This document shows, in pieces, positions 49,264-59,759 of a stretch of DNA of 64,000 nt. The stretch spans positions 1 through 64,000 of the forward strand of contig CABZMT010000003.1 in NCBI GenBank assembly GCA_902526965.1. The letters run 5' to 3'. The notes under the pieces were generated by a model, which was not told where the DNA came from, ran no database searches, and worked only from the letters and a program-made list of their open reading frames with translations. The stretch's first letter is position 1. Every line of letters starts with the position of its first letter. Source of the stretch: an uncultured Alphaproteobacteria bacterium (GTDB lineage Bacteria > Pseudomonadota > Alphaproteobacteria > HIMB59). A program made the position numbers and the translations under genes.

Positions 49264-50847
49264 TTAACTATTTATAAAACTAATTGTTTTTTCAATTTCA
49301 TTGTAAGGGTCGTGACTAAATTTAGGTGATGCAAATCTACACAGCCTTCGAACTTCATTAGAAAATAGTAAATTTTTTGCAAAATTCAATCCCTTAGAGT
49401 CTAATTCTGCATAAATCTCAATAGTTGTTGATTTGAATAGGCTTTTTTTAATAACTAAGTCTCGGATTTCTTTAAATTTACCATCAAATTTAGCAGTTGC
49501 TATTAAGTCATAAACCCTTTCTCTTTGAGGTTGATTTTCAATAAAGAATATAATCAAAGCGGCAGAAAATTTTGATTTCAAATCAAATTTAAGCTCTAGA
49601 TTTTGAGTATTAGAATTACCACTGGCTTTTTGATTACCTTTTCTTGAATTTATATTGTCAAAATGTTTAGTAAGAATTTTCTTTAGATCAACATTAGATA
49701 TATTTGTAAGTAAACTTTTTAATACTTTTGACCCTTTAAACTGGCTATCTATGTCTGTACTTTTATTAAATTTTTCTAAATACTTTTCTATAAGTTCTTC
49801 AATAGACAATGGTTGATCTATAAGTCTACTCAATGTATCAGACATGTTAGACTCTATTAATTGATCTGGATCAAAATTTTTGGGTAGAAGTACAAATTTA
49901 ATCCCAAGTTCAAAATTTTTATCACCTAGTAAGTTATTCATTAATCTTATAGTAGCATTTCTTCCGGCTACATCTCCGTCGAGGCATACTATTATCTCAA
50001 AACCTTTTTTAGTTATTTCAATTAATTTCTCATGATTTATAGATGTTCCCAGAGGGGCTACACAGTTTTTAAAACCAAATTGTTCTAATTTAATAACATC
50101 AAAATAACCCTCTACGATAATTATTTTTTTACTATTTTGTTTATTAAGTATTTTTTCATTAAATAAGATTTGTTTTTTTTTAAAAATTTTAGTTTCAGCT
50201 GTATTTATATACTTTGGTAAACTATCGTCAATTACTCTCCCGCCAAAACCTAAAGTTTTGTTTTGCATATTAATTATAGGAACCATAATTCTATTAGAAA
50301 AAAATAATTTAGAATTTTTATTTTTGCTAAAAATACCAGCAGATACTAAATTATTAATTTCAAAATTATTTAAGAGTTTTTTTTGAATATCAAATGAATT
50401 TAAAGATGATCCTAATTCAAAGCTTTGAATTGTATCCATGTGAAATTTTCTTTTTTTTAATAAATAATCTAAATGTTTATGAGAATTTAACAAATTTTGA
50501 TGAAAAATATCTTTTGTAAATGAGTTAATTTCGTAAATAATTTTATTTAATTTTGACGATTTAAAGCTTAATTCAATACCTGCCTTATCAGCCAGTTCAT
50601 ACAAAGCATCTTTAAAACTATATCCTTTCACTTTAATCAAAAAATCGATCACATTACCGTGTTCTCCTGTACTAAAACAATGAAATATTTTCTTTTCTTC
50701 ATTAACTGAAAATGATGGAGTTTTTTCCTTTTTAAAAGGACTGAGGCCAAAATAATTACTTCCTTTTTTCTTCAAAGGAACTGATGAGTTAATAATTTCA
50801 ACTATAGAAGTTCTGTTTAAAACTTCTTTAATGTTATCATCTGTCAT
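49264..50847 (-). CDS. dnaG: DNA primase DnaG, zinc-ligand-poor variant
   Basis: DnaG makes the RNA primers of replication. It is 527 residues, shorter than the usual 580-620, mainly at the C-terminal helicase-binding end. The TOPRIM core is clear: [16 protein letters not shown] and [12 protein letters not shown]. The N-terminal CHC2 zinc finger normally has ligands C-x2-H ... C-x2-C. Here the matching positions read Ser36, Lys39, Cys57 and Thr60 ([13 protein letters not shown] and [10 protein letters not shown]), so only one ligand remains. The surrounding fold residues are well kept. It overlaps yqeY by four bases. Confidence 0.96.
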   Translation of the reverse strand: MTDDNIKEVLNRTSIVEIINSSVPLKKKGSNYFGLSPFKKEKTPSFSVNEEKKIFHCFSTGEHGNVIDFLIKVKGYSFKDALYELADKAGIELSFKSSKLNKIIYEINSFTKDIFHQNLLNSHKHLDYLLKKRKFHMDTIQSFELGSSLNSFDIQKKLLNNFEINNLVSAGIFSKNKNSKLFFSNRIMVPIINMQNKTLGFGGRVIDDSLPKYINTAETKIFKKKQILFNEKILNKQNSKKIIIVEGYFDVIKLEQFGFKNCVAPLGTSINHEKLIEITKKGFEIIVCLDGDVAGRNATIRLMNNLLGDKNFELGIKFVLLPKNFDPDQLIESNMSDTLSRLIDQPLSIEELIEKYLEKFNKSTDIDSQFKGSKVLKSLLTNISNVDLKKILTKHFDNINSRKGNQKASGNSNTQNLELKFDLKSKFSAALIIFFIENQPQRERVYDLIATAKFDGKFKEIRDLVIKKSLFKSTTIEIYAELDSKGLNFAKNLLFSNEVRRLCRFASPKFSHDPYNEIEKTISFINS

Positions 50848-51302
50848 TCTTTAAAAATATGTTTGATAATTTTAGCAGCTAAATTCATATCAATTTTATT
50901 ATTATAATTTTGCTTCAAAAAACCCATTATTTTTCCAAAATCTTTATTTTCTAAATTATTTTCTTTGATGTGATCAAATATAATCTTTTTAGTAGAGTCA
51001 TCATCCATCAAAATAGGAAGAAAATTATTTAGGTAATTAATATCAAATTCTAAGTCATCTATTTTACTTTGAGCTTTTGCCTGTGATGCAAATTCTAATG
51101 ATTCTTTTTTTTGTTTTAGTTGGGTCTTAATAATTTTGATTACATTTTCATCAGATAACTTGAATACGTTCCTATCTAGATTCTCTTTTATTAGAAAATT
51201 TTTCAACTCAGAGTAGATATACCTTGCTATTGAAAGTTTTTTCTTATCTCCACCTTTTAAAGCACTTTTAACGTCCTCAGAAATTTTTTTTGCCAAACTC
51301 AT
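50844..51302 (-). CDS. yqeY: GatB/YqeY domain protein
   Basis: It is 152 residues, of the tRNA-binding YqeY family, related to the tail of the amidotransferase subunit GatB. Visible are LKGGDKKKLSIARYIYSELKN near the start, then QLKQKKESLEFASQAKAQSKIDDLEFDINYL (core: YLNNFLP), and the C-terminal GKIMGFLKQ. The biochemical role is unknown. It heads the yqeY-dnaG-rpoD run, a conserved alphaproteobacterial order, divergent from carA with a 43-base gap. Confidence 0.9.
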   Translation of the reverse strand: MSLAKKISEDVKSALKGGDKKKLSIARYIYSELKNFLIKENLDRNVFKLSDENVIKIIKTQLKQKKESLEFASQAKAQSKIDDLEFDINYLNNFLPILMDDDSTKKIIFDHIKENNLENKDFGKIMGFLKQNYNNKIDMNLAAKIIKHIFKE

Positions 51303-51345
51303 TTGAATTTCCTCTCTAATAATATACTAATACACATGATTTAAT

Positions 51346-52485
51346 ATGACCGTATTAGATAATAAAATAAAACTAAATTATCAAAACGGTTACTTAATTT
51401 ATAACAAAAATTTTATTTTCAAAGGTAAGTTTCTATCAAAAGAAGACTTTAAGATAGCCGAAATCTGCTTCAATACCAGTATGACTGGTTATCAAGAAAT
51501 TTTAACTGACCCTTCATATAAATCCCAATTTATAAACTTTACCTTTCCATTAATAGGAATAGTTGGATGTAACGACGAGGACTATGAGTCTTGGAAAATA
51601 CATGCATCTGGTCTTATTAGTAATGAATTATTTGAACAAAGTTCAAATTGGAGAGCTCAAACTAATTTTGCAAAATGGATAATAGATCAAAATTCTTGTG
51701 CTTTTTTTGATTTAGATACTAGGTCATTAACAAAAATTATACGAAATTTTGGACCAAAAAACATTATGCTATGCTCTGAAGATTACTTTAAAACCAAAAA
51801 TATTGAAGAAATTTGTGCACAAATAGATCAAAGTCTTTCTCTAGAAGAAAATGATGTTATTAAAGATTTTACCTCAGAGTTAATAATAAAAGAGCAAGAA
51901 AAAAATAAAAAAAAATACTTAATAGCTTTTTTAAACTTTGGTGCAAAGGATAATATTAAGAAAAATTTATACTCAAGAGATTGTAATATAGAAGAATTTG
52001 ATATGAATTTCGAAGCCGACGACATAATAAATAAAAAATTTGATGGTATTTTTTTAAGTAATGGACCAGGTGATCCCAAAAAAGTTTATGAGAATATAAA
52101 ACCTGAATTAACTAAATTACTAAATAAAAAAGTTCCAACATTTGGTATATGTCTAGGTCATCAAATATTAAGCTTAGCTTTTAATGCTTCAACAGCTCGA
52201 ATGGAAAAAGGTCATCGAGGAGGAAATCATCCAGTAAAAAATTTAGATACTAACAAAGTAGAAATAACATCTCAAAACCATGGATTTGTTGTTTTAGAAG
52301 ATAATTTTCCAACTTCACTGCAAATTACTCATAAATCATTGTTCGATAAAACTATAGATGGAATGAAATCAAAATATCAACCCTTGTTCTCTGTACAATA
52401 TCATCCAGAGTCAAGTCCAGGACCACATGACAGTAGATATCTTTTTGACGAATTTATAAATCTAATGGATAAAAATGCCAGCTAG
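51346..52485 (+). CDS. carA: Carbamoyl-phosphate synthase small (glutaminase) subunit
   Basis: CarA releases ammonia from glutamine for CarB. It is 379 residues, normal. The N-terminal CarA domain has [18 protein letters not shown]. The amidotransferase domain has the nucleophile in [13 protein letters not shown] and [12 protein letters not shown] with the catalytic histidine/glutamate. Its end overlaps carB by 11 bases. No leader peptide or attenuator is visible in the short upstream gap. Confidence 0.98.
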   Translation: MTVLDNKIKLNYQNGYLIYNKNFIFKGKFLSKEDFKIAEICFNTSMTGYQEILTDPSYKSQFINFTFPLIGIVGCNDEDYESWKIHASGLISNELFEQSSNWRAQTNFAKWIIDQNSCAFFDLDTRSLTKIIRNFGPKNIMLCSEDYFKTKNIEEICAQIDQSLSLEENDVIKDFTSELIIKEQEKNKKKYLIAFLNFGAKDNIKKNLYSRDCNIEEFDMNFEADDIINKKFDGIFLSNGPGDPKKVYENIKPELTKLLNKKVPTFGICLGHQILSLAFNASTARMEKGHRGGNHPVKNLDTNKVEITSQNHGFVVLEDNFPTSLQITHKSLFDKTIDGMKSKYQPLFSVQYHPESSPGPHDSRYLFDEFINLMDKNAS

Positions 52486-55400
52486 AAAAGATATTTCTAA
52501 AATATTGGTAATTGGGTCAGGTCCAATAATTATTGGGCAGGCATGTGAATTTGATTACTCTGGTAGTCAAGCATGTAAAGCTCTAAAAAAAGAAGGTTAT
52601 GAGGTTGTGTTAGTTAACTCAAATCCTGCTACTATAATGACAGATCCTGAATTTGCAGACAAAACTTATATTGAACCTATTGATAAAGAAATTGTAAAAA
52701 AAATAATTGATAAAGAGAAACCCGATGCAATTTTACCAACAATGGGAGGTCAAACAGCTTTAAATATTATAAGAGAATTAAATAAAGAGAATTATTTCAG
52801 AGATAGCTCTATAAAGATCTTAGGAGCTAGTCCTAAGTCTATAGACGTAGCAGAAGATAGAAAATTATTTGCTGAAGCTATGTCTGACATTGGGCTTGAG
52901 ACACCATTTAGTATAATAGTTGATGATAATTCTAACCTTAAGAAAATGGTTAGTGAAGTTAGTTTCCCATTAATTTTAAGACCCTTTTACACGCTGGGGG
53001 GAACAGGTGGTGGAATTGTATACGATAAAGATGAATTTATTTCTAAAGTTAAAAATGCTATTGATTTGAGTCCTGTATCGAAGACTCTTGTTGAAGAGTC
53101 GTTAATTGGTTGGAAAGAGTTTGAGTTTGAAGTTGTAAGAGATAATTTAGATAATTCAATAATAGTTTGTTCAATAGAAAATTTGGATCCTATGGGAATA
53201 CATACGGGCGATAGTATAACTATAGCCCCTGCACTTACTTTAACAGATAAAGAATATCAAAAATTAAGGAATCAAAGTATTGCAATATTAAGAAAAATAG
53301 GAGTAGAGACAGGTGGTTCTAATGTTCAATTTGCAGTAAATCCAAAAAATGGAAAAATTTTAATAATTGAAATGAACCCTAGGGTAAGTAGGTCATCTGC
53401 CCTAGCATCCAAGGCCACGGGTTTCCCTATTGCTAAGGTAGCCGCTCTCTTGGCAATTGGCTACACATTAGACGAGTTAGAGAATGATATAACTAAAGTA
53501 ACTCCAGCAAGTTTTGAACCAGTAATAGATTATATTGTAACCAAAATTCCAAAATTTAATTTCGAAAAATTTCAAGGTACTCCAAGTGAGTTGAATACTG
53601 CTATGAAATCAGTGGGTGAAATTATGTCTATAGGTAGAACTTTCAAAGAGTCTCTTTTGAAAGCATTTTATTCGATAGAGTCTGATAACTTTGGTTTGGA
53701 TATTAGTCACGAATTGTTAAATCTCAAAGATGAGAATTTAAAAAACCTACTTACAAAACAAAGACCTGATAGGTTATTAATAGTTGCAGAAGCTATAAGG
53801 CGTAAAATATCTTTAAATGAAATAAGTGATTTAACACATATAGATTTATTTTTTTTAAGAGAAATTAATGAAATTATCAATATCGAACAGCTATTAGTAA
53901 AGGCAGGTAATAACTTAAATAAAGATTTATTTATATTAGCTAAAAAAACTGGATTTTCAAATTATCATATAAGCAATTTAACAAAAATTAATATAAATGA
54001 AATTTATCTTCTTCAAAAAAATAATAATTTAAAAACGATATTTAAAAGAGTAGATACTTGTGGAAATGAATTCGACTCATCTACTGCTTACCTTTATTCA
54101 ACTTTTGCCTCTGAAATAAACGAATTTAGCTGCGAGTCTAGACCAGTTGATAAAAAAAAGATTATTATTCTTGGTTCTGGCCCTAACAGGATAGGTCAAG
54201 GTATTGAATTTGATTATTGTTGTGTACAAGCTGTAAAATCATTCCAGAAACTTGGCTATGAAACAATTATGGTTAATTGTAATCCTGAGACTGTTTCAAC
54301 TGATTATGATACTTCAGATAAGCTTTATTTTGAGCCTTTGGATTTTGAATATGTCAAAAATATAATTGATAAAGAAAACGAGACTGGTGTTGTAGAGGGG
54401 GTAATAGTTCAATTTGGTGGACAAACTCCTCTTAGAATAGCCAACAAACTAAAAGAATATGGTTATAAGATACTGGGCACCTCTTTCGAAGCAATAGATA
54501 TATCAGAAGATAGGGAGAGATTTCAAAAATTAATCAACAAAGTAGGTTTAAAACAACCAAAGAGTGATATTTCTTTGGGAACAAAAGAACTTGTTGCCAA
54601 GTCCTCTAAACTCAAGTTTCCTATTCTACTTAGGCCCTCGTATGTCTTAGGTGGAAGAATGATGGAAAAAATGGCCCACTTAAATGATGTGCAGGATTAT
54701 ATAGATCAAAACTATTGGGCACTAGCAAATAATGTAATTTTAATTGATGAGTTTCTTCAAAATGCAAAAGAGGTTGATGTTGATGTATTAAGAGACAATC
54801 AAGGTAATACTATGATAGCTGGTATTATGGAACACATTGAAGAAGCTGGCATTCACTCGGGTGATAGTGCTTGTAGTATACCCCCCTTCTCTCTTAATGA
54901 TAAAGTGATATCTGATATAAAAAAATTTAGTATATCTCTTGCAACTGAATTAAAGACACTTGGTTTAATGAATATTCAATATGCTATCAAGGATGATGAG
55001 ATTTTTATTCTTGAGGCAAATCCTAGAGCTAGTAGAACCATTCCGTTTCTTGCTAAGGCTATAGGAATACCATTTATTAAAATAGCAGCTGAATTAATTG
55101 TTGGTAAAACTTTATCTAAAGAATATCAGGAATTTGATAATAGCTCTTTACCATATTTCGCAATCAAAGAGGCTGTTTTCCCGTTCAACAAATTCCCAAA
55201 TACTGATGTCATTCTCGGACCAGAGATGAAAAGTACTGGTGAAGTTATGGGAATTGATGAGGATTTTTATTTAGCTTATTTAAAAAGTCAAATTGGTGCA
55301 GGTCAGAAACTTAATAATATAGAAAATATATTCATTTCTGTTAAAGATGAGGATAAGCAAAGTATATCTGAGATTGCTAAATCATTTACAGATAATGGCT

Positions 55401-55717
55401 ATAATTTATTTTCTACAAAAGGCACTCACGACTATTTAATGAAAGAGGGAATTTCTTCCAATTTAGTTAATAAAGTGGCTGAGGGATCCCCTCATGTGGT
55501 TGAATATATTAAGCAACATAAGATTGATTTAGTTATTAATACAACTGAGGACAAACAGGCAATTATTGATAGTTTTACAATAAGAAGAACATCTGTGGAT
55601 CTTAATGTTCCCTACTATACCAACTTAAGAAGTGCAAAAATATTAATAAAATCATTGATAACATTAAAAAATAAGCCGATTTCTGTAAAACCTATACAAA
55701 TTCATCATTCTTATTAA
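52475..55717 (+). CDS. carB: Carbamoyl-phosphate synthase large subunit
   Basis: CarB makes carbamoyl phosphate for arginine and pyrimidines. It is 1080 residues, full length. Two homologous ATP-grasp halves each start with a signature, [17 protein letters not shown] and [34 protein letters not shown] and [18 protein letters not shown] mark the metal-binding loops. The C-terminal allosteric domain (about 940-1080) is present. It overlaps carA (ATGCCAGCTAG) and is followed by greA after 71 bases. Confidence 0.98.
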   Translation: MPARKDISKILVIGSGPIIIGQACEFDYSGSQACKALKKEGYEVVLVNSNPATIMTDPEFADKTYIEPIDKEIVKKIIDKEKPDAILPTMGGQTALNIIRELNKENYFRDSSIKILGASPKSIDVAEDRKLFAEAMSDIGLETPFSIIVDDNSNLKKMVSEVSFPLILRPFYTLGGTGGGIVYDKDEFISKVKNAIDLSPVSKTLVEESLIGWKEFEFEVVRDNLDNSIIVCSIENLDPMGIHTGDSITIAPALTLTDKEYQKLRNQSIAILRKIGVETGGSNVQFAVNPKNGKILIIEMNPRVSRSSALASKATGFPIAKVAALLAIGYTLDELENDITKVTPASFEPVIDYIVTKIPKFNFEKFQGTPSELNTAMKSVGEIMSIGRTFKESLLKAFYSIESDNFGLDISHELLNLKDENLKNLLTKQRPDRLLIVAEAIRRKISLNEISDLTHIDLFFLREINEIINIEQLLVKAGNNLNKDLFILAKKTGFSNYHISNLTKININEIYLLQKNNNLKTIFKRVDTCGNEFDSSTAYLYSTFASEINEFSCESRPVDKKKIIILGSGPNRIGQGIEFDYCCVQAVKSFQKLGYETIMVNCNPETVSTDYDTSDKLYFEPLDFEYVKNIIDKENETGVVEGVIVQFGGQTPLRIANKLKEYGYKILGTSFEAIDISEDRERFQKLINKVGLKQPKSDISLGTKELVAKSSKLKFPILLRPSYVLGGRMMEKMAHLNDVQDYIDQNYWALANNVILIDEFLQNAKEVDVDVLRDNQGNTMIAGIMEHIEEAGIHSGDSACSIPPFSLNDKVISDIKKFSISLATELKTLGLMNIQYAIKDDEIFILEANPRASRTIPFLAKAIGIPFIKIAAELIVGKTLSKEYQEFDNSSLPYFAIKEAVFPFNKFPNTDVILGPEMKSTGEVMGIDEDFYLAYLKSQIGAGQKLNNIENIFISVKDEDKQSISEIAKSFTDNGYNLFSTKGTHDYLMKEGISSNLVNKVAEGSPHVVEYIKQHKIDLVINTTEDKQAIIDSFTIRRTSVDLNVPYYTNLRSAKILIKSLITLKNKPISVKPIQIHHSY

Positions 55718-55788
55718 CATAAAAATTCATTTGTAATAACTAAGAAAATTCAATATTTTCTACAACTTAATAAAAATTGTTATAAAAA

Positions 55789-56262
55789 ATGGAAAAAATA
55801 CCAATGACTGAAGAGGGGCAAAAAAAACTCCTTGATGAGCTTAAGCATCTTAAAACTGTTGAAAGACCAATTATTATAAAAGCAATTGCTGATGCTAGAA
55901 GTAATGGAGATCTCTCTGAGAATGCCGAGTATCATGCTGCTCGTGAAAAACAAAGTTTTATTGAAGGTAGAGTAGCTGAGATTGAGAGTATAATCGCTCA
56001 AGCTGAACTGATTGATGTATCAAAACTATCAGGAACTATAGTGAAATTTGGGGCTACAGTTTCGATAATTAACTTAGATAATGATAAAGAGTCAAAGTAT
56101 CAACTAGTTGGAGAAGTAGAGGCTGACATTGATCAAAAAAAAATATCTGTTACTAGCCCTATAGCGAGAGCACTAATAGGCAAAAAAAAAGGTGACTACA
56201 TAGAAGTTTCTACGCCAAAAGGTATTACTTCATACGAAATTAAGTCAGTAAGATTTAAATAA
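55789..56262 (+). CDS. greA: Transcription elongation factor GreA
   Basis: GreA rescues backtracked RNA polymerase. It is 157 residues, normal. The N-terminal coiled coil carries PMTEEGQKKLLDELKHL and the acidic tip ARSNGDLSENAEYHAARE. The C-terminal FKBP-like domain ends with SPIARALIGKKKGD. It begins a co-directional run with the ELM1-like gene, a 2OG oxygenase and trxB. Confidence 0.98.
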   Translation: MEKIPMTEEGQKKLLDELKHLKTVERPIIIKAIADARSNGDLSENAEYHAAREKQSFIEGRVAEIESIIAQAELIDVSKLSGTIVKFGATVSIINLDNDKESKYQLVGEVEADIDQKKISVTSPIARALIGKKKGDYIEVSTPKGITSYEIKSVRFK

Positions 56263-56268
56263 TAAAAT

Positions 56269-57060
56269 TTGAATAAATTTAATGTAATTACCATCAGCGA
56301 AGGTGCTGCTGGTATGAGAAGCCAGATAGAGGGATTAGCGAGCTTAATATCTGAGGACTATAAAAACTTTGATTTAAAAATAAAATCTTTTTTTAAATAC
56401 TTACCAATTGAATTAATACCAAGTAGTAGTTTTGCTTATATAAATCTTTCTTCACTAAAAATTGAAAAAAATACTATTCTTATTAGTTGTGGAAAAAAAA
56501 GTGTTAAAGCATCTATATATTTAAAAAATAAATATAAAAAATTTATTTTTAATATTCATATTCAAAATCCAAAAGTTAATCATAATTTATTTGATTTAAT
56601 AGTTTGCCCAGAACACGATAATTTAGACTCAGAGAATTGCATTTCAACACTGCTAGCAATACATAATATAAAGTTTAATAAAAATGCTAGAAATAATAAA
56701 ATTATTAATTTTATTATTGGCGGTCCTAATAAATATTTTAAATTCAATCAACAAACACAGAAAAAAATTATTAATGAAATAAAATTTCTAAGTGAAAAAT
56801 TTAATGTGAATATTATTCCGTCAAGAAGAACACCACATAGTCTTTTAGAGGAACTATCGAAAATTAATATGGAAAACATATATATGTCTGATGATTTATT
56901 TAACCCAAAAGAATATGGTGAGCTCTTATCGCAGGCTCATTTACAAATTGTAACTTGGGACTCAATATCTATGATATCTGAAGCTATATCATCTGAAGCT
57001 GGTACATTTTTATTTAAGTTTGAAGAGGAGTTGTGTCCAAAAAGATATCATCAATTTTAA
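56269..57060 (+). CDS. ELM1-family (mitochondrial-fission-protein-like) protein, C-terminally short
   Basis: It is 263 residues from a TTG six bases after greA. The ELM1/COG3660 family has GT-B-like features: an N-terminal ISEGAAGMRSQIEGLA, the middle FIIGGPNKYFKF, SRRTPHSLLEEL, and the C-terminal VTWDSISMISEAISS. Bacterial members are uncharacterised; glycosyltransferase-like activity has been suggested from fold. Relatives are about 310-340 residues. This one stops right after KRYHQF, losing the last segment, and overlaps the next gene by 28 bases. Confidence 0.8.
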   Translation: MNKFNVITISEGAAGMRSQIEGLASLISEDYKNFDLKIKSFFKYLPIELIPSSSFAYINLSSLKIEKNTILISCGKKSVKASIYLKNKYKKFIFNIHIQNPKVNHNLFDLIVCPEHDNLDSENCISTLLAIHNIKFNKNARNNKIINFIIGGPNKYFKFNQQTQKKIINEIKFLSEKFNVNIIPSRRTPHSLLEELSKINMENIYMSDDLFNPKEYGELLSQAHLQIVTWDSISMISEAISSEAGTFLFKFEEELCPKRYHQF

Positions 57061-57665
57061 ATCGTTGTACTACATACTCTGATCCTTTCCCTCATTGGGA
57101 ACTAGACTCTCCTTTTACAAATGAGCTTATAAACGAGCTTAATGATGTAAATATATCTGATGCACCAAGGTCTTTTGATGGTACTAGAGCTGCTGATGCT
57201 GGTGGGGATGGTTTGGATGGTAAGCTGAGAGTCTTCCTAGAGAGCGATAATTCCGAAAACCTATCTAATGGCATGGAACTAATTGAAGATTTGAGAGATA
57301 AAGATGTTATTGAGTCTATTCAAGATAAAATCAAAAAAGATCTCTCAAATAGTTTTATTCGAATTGAATATATTTCTGATCGTAAGGGATTTTGGCTAAA
57401 ACCACATTTGGACATAAAGGAAAAGCTTATGACAATGATGTTGTTTATTAACACTTATGATGAGTCAGAGAAACTTGGAACAGATTTTTATGATACTGAT
57501 ATGAAACTTGTTAAGACCGTCCCTTATAGACATAATACAGGATATTTTTTTGCCTCAGGCAACAATACATGGCACGGACTTGAAAAAAAAGAAATTAAAA
57601 TTGAGAGAAGATGTATGCAAATTAATTATGTAACTTTTCCAACCAGTTGGCCAATAAATGGCTGA
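57033..57665 (+). CDS. 2OG-Fe(II) oxygenase family protein
   Basis: It is 210 residues from a GTG that lies inside the ELM1-like gene. The jelly-roll iron site is visible: the H-x-D pair in KPHLDIKEK and the distal His in NTWHGLEKK, followed by the 2OG-binding Arg in IERRCMQINY. The N-terminus DPFPHWELDSPFTNELIN is shared with prolyl-hydroxylase-like relatives. Substrate unknown. Overlaps on both sides (28 and 8 bases) tie it to the greA-trxB run. Confidence 0.8.
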   Translation: MSKKISSILNRCTTYSDPFPHWELDSPFTNELINELNDVNISDAPRSFDGTRAADAGGDGLDGKLRVFLESDNSENLSNGMELIEDLRDKDVIESIQDKIKKDLSNSFIRIEYISDRKGFWLKPHLDIKEKLMTMMLFINTYDESEKLGTDFYDTDMKLVKTVPYRHNTGYFFASGNNTWHGLEKKEIKIERRCMQINYVTFPTSWPING

Positions 57666-58578
57666 AATTAATAATGTAATAATTATAGGATCAGGTCCAG
57701 CAGGTTATACTGCTGCAATATATGCTGCTAGAGCTAATCTAAAACCCATTTTAGTCAGTGGATTTCAACCAGGTGGTCAACTTACGATAACAACTGATGT
57801 AGAAAATTATCCAGGATATGAAGACCCTATTCAAGGTCCTTGGTTAATGGATCAAATGCAAAAACAAGCTGCTCACGTTGGTACCGAAATTATCAATTCA
57901 CAAGTAACTGAAGTTTTTCTAAATGAAGATGTAAAAAAATTAAATTTAGATAATGGCACAACTCTAAATGCAAAAACTGTGATAATAAGCACTGGAGCTC
58001 AAGCGAGATGGCTTGGTTTAGAAAATGAGTCTAAATTTCAGGGTCATGGACTATCAGCTTGCGCCACTTGTGATGGTTTTTTCTTTAAAGATAAAGAAGT
58101 TGCTGTAATTGGTGGAGGAAATAGTGCAGCTGAAGAAGCTTTATTTCTAACAAAGTTTGCAAGTAAAGTTTATCTAATTCATAGAAGAGATAAACTAAGA
58201 GCAGAAAAAATATTACAAGATAGACTAAAAGAAAATTCAAAAATTGAATTTATATGGAACAGCGAAGTAACTAAGTTTAATGGAAATGATGAATTAGAAA
58301 CAATAAACTTACTCAATAAAAAAGATAATCAAACCTCAACCCTAAAAATAGATGGCGTATTTATTGCAATAGGGCACGATCCGGCAACACAATTATTTAA
58401 AGGTCAATTAAAGATGGATGATGGGGGATATATCATCACAGATCCAGATAGCACAAAAACTTCTATTGATGGTGTATTTGCTGCAGGAGATGTAAGAGAT
58501 AAAATATACAGACAGGCTGTGACAGCTGCTGGTATGGGATGTATGGCAGCATTGGAAGTTGAGAAGTATCTAGATTGA
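57658..58578 (+). CDS. trxB: Thioredoxin reductase
   Basis: TrxB reduces thioredoxin with NADPH. It is 306 residues, normal. The FAD loop is IIGSGPAGYTAAIYAARA, the redox pair is CATCDGFFF, the NADPH loop is AVIGGGNSAAEEALFL, and GVFAAGDVRDKIYRQAVTAAG closes the FAD site. It overlaps the 2OG oxygenase gene by eight bases. Confidence 0.97.
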   Translation: MAEINNVIIIGSGPAGYTAAIYAARANLKPILVSGFQPGGQLTITTDVENYPGYEDPIQGPWLMDQMQKQAAHVGTEIINSQVTEVFLNEDVKKLNLDNGTTLNAKTVIISTGAQARWLGLENESKFQGHGLSACATCDGFFFKDKEVAVIGGGNSAAEEALFLTKFASKVYLIHRRDKLRAEKILQDRLKENSKIEFIWNSEVTKFNGNDELETINLLNKKDNQTSTLKIDGVFIAIGHDPATQLFKGQLKMDDGGYIITDPDSTKTSIDGVFAAGDVRDKIYRQAVTAAGMGCMAALEVEKYLD

Positions 58579-58581
58579 TTG

Positions 58582-58707
58582 TTAGCCTTGTCTGGCTTTC
58601 ATTCTAGGGTTTGTTTTGTTGATCACATATAACCTACCCTTTCTTCTAACCAGTTGATTATTTTTATCTCTGGTTTTAGCTGTTTTAAGAGAACTTTTAA
58701 TTTTCAT
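58582..58707 (-). CDS. rpmJ: 50S ribosomal protein bL36
   Basis: It is 41 residues, [20 protein letters not shown] followed by [21 protein letters not shown]. This is the long alphaproteobacterial form of L36. It has no cysteines, so it is the zinc-free type. It fills the gap between trxB (convergent, three bases apart) and sufE (divergent, 39 bases). Confidence 0.95.
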   Translation of the reverse strand: MKIKSSLKTAKTRDKNNQLVRRKGRLYVINKTNPRMKARQG

Positions 58708-58746
58708 AATTTAATGTATTAGTTATTAATAATAAGGCGAAAATTT

Positions 58747-59163
58747 ATGTTAATTAATGAAAAAATCAACAAAATTAAAGAGGATTTTTCTTTTTTTGAT
58801 AATTGGGAGGACAAATATCAATATTTAATTGATTTAGGAAAAAAACTCCCTGTTCTCGATGATAGCTATAAGACTGAGGAATATCGTGTACAAGGGTGTA
58901 CATCGAATTTATGGATGGTTCCAGAATTTATTGATGGAAAAATTAACCTTTCCGGCTCAAGTGACTCTGTAATTGTAAAAGGTTTGTTTTATTTAGTTTA
59001 TTATACTTACAATGAGGAAACTCCTGAGACTATAATAAATAATCCGTTATCTTTTTTTGAAGAAATCGGCCTCTCTAATCATTTAGGACAATCAAGGTCA
59101 AATGGTCTTAATTCACTTAGAAAAAAAATAACATCTATAGCGACAGAATTATCAAATAAATAA
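58747..59163 (+). CDS. sufE: Cysteine desulfuration protein SufE
   Basis: SufE accepts persulfide sulfur from the desulfurase SufS for Fe-S assembly. It is 138 residues, normal. The active cysteine is in YRVQGCTSNLWM; the N-terminal FFDNWEDKYQYLIDLGKKLP is the family start. No suf operon is in the window. Such a sulfur carrier would also be relevant to the four Fe-S clusters of FdsA and to cofactor sulfuration. Confidence 0.94.
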   Translation: MLINEKINKIKEDFSFFDNWEDKYQYLIDLGKKLPVLDDSYKTEEYRVQGCTSNLWMVPEFIDGKINLSGSSDSVIVKGLFYLVYYTYNEETPETIINNPLSFFEEIGLSNHLGQSRSNGLNSLRKKITSIATELSNK

Positions 59164-59198
59164 ATTTTATTGATTATAAACTATGTTAGTTTCTCATT

Positions 59199-59756
59199 AT
59201 GAGTTTGATTAAGTTACTTGTTTCAATTTCATTTTTATTATTTTCTAATAATCTATATTCCAAGGAGGATGTTATTAATTTACAACTTAAAGACGGTATC
59301 GTCAAAATCAAGACCTTCGAAGATAAGGCACCCAAGCATGTTAAGCAAATTACTGATCTAGTCGCTAAAGGTAGTTACGATGGCGTAGTTTTTCATAGAG
59401 TTATTGATGGATTTATGGCTCAAACAGGAGACGTCCAATTCGGTAACTCTGATTCTGATAACTTTGATTTAAGAAGAGCTGGGACAGGCGGTTCTGGTAA
59501 AAATATTGAAGCTGAATTTAATGATTTACCACACAAAAGAGGTACGCTAAGTATGGCGCGATCTCAAGATCCTAATAGTGCTGACAGTCAATTTTTTATA
59601 TGTTTTGGAGACACACCACACTTAGACGGTCAATATACTGTTTGGGGTGAAGTAATCGAAGGTATGGAATTTGTTGATGCTATAAAAATGGGTGATCCCG
59701 TAAAAAATGGTCTAGTGGATGATCCTGATAAAATTATTAAAATGTGGGTTGAGTAA
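59199..59756 (+). CDS. Periplasmic cyclophilin-type peptidyl-prolyl isomerase
   Basis: It is 185 residues. A signal peptide (1-21, ending NNLYS) precedes the cyclophilin domain: VVFHRVIDGFMAQTGD with the catalytic-region Arg, GTLSMARSQDPNSADSQFFI, and DGQYTVWGEVIEG. It would help fold secreted or outer-membrane proteins, as PpiA does in E. coli. It ends three bases from the convergent OmpA-like gene. Confidence 0.93.
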   Translation: MSLIKLLVSISFLLFSNNLYSKEDVINLQLKDGIVKIKTFEDKAPKHVKQITDLVAKGSYDGVVFHRVIDGFMAQTGDVQFGNSDSDNFDLRRAGTGGSGKNIEAEFNDLPHKRGTLSMARSQDPNSADSQFFICFGDTPHLDGQYTVWGEVIEGMEFVDAIKMGDPVKNGLVDDPDKIIKMWVE

Positions 59757-59759
59757 AAC

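Noticed and set aside
56990..57100. ELM1-like and 2OG oxygenase genes as one frameshifted gene
   Set aside because: Both have complete, unrelated domain cores. The overlap is simple end-to-start compaction, although the ELM1 end is short.
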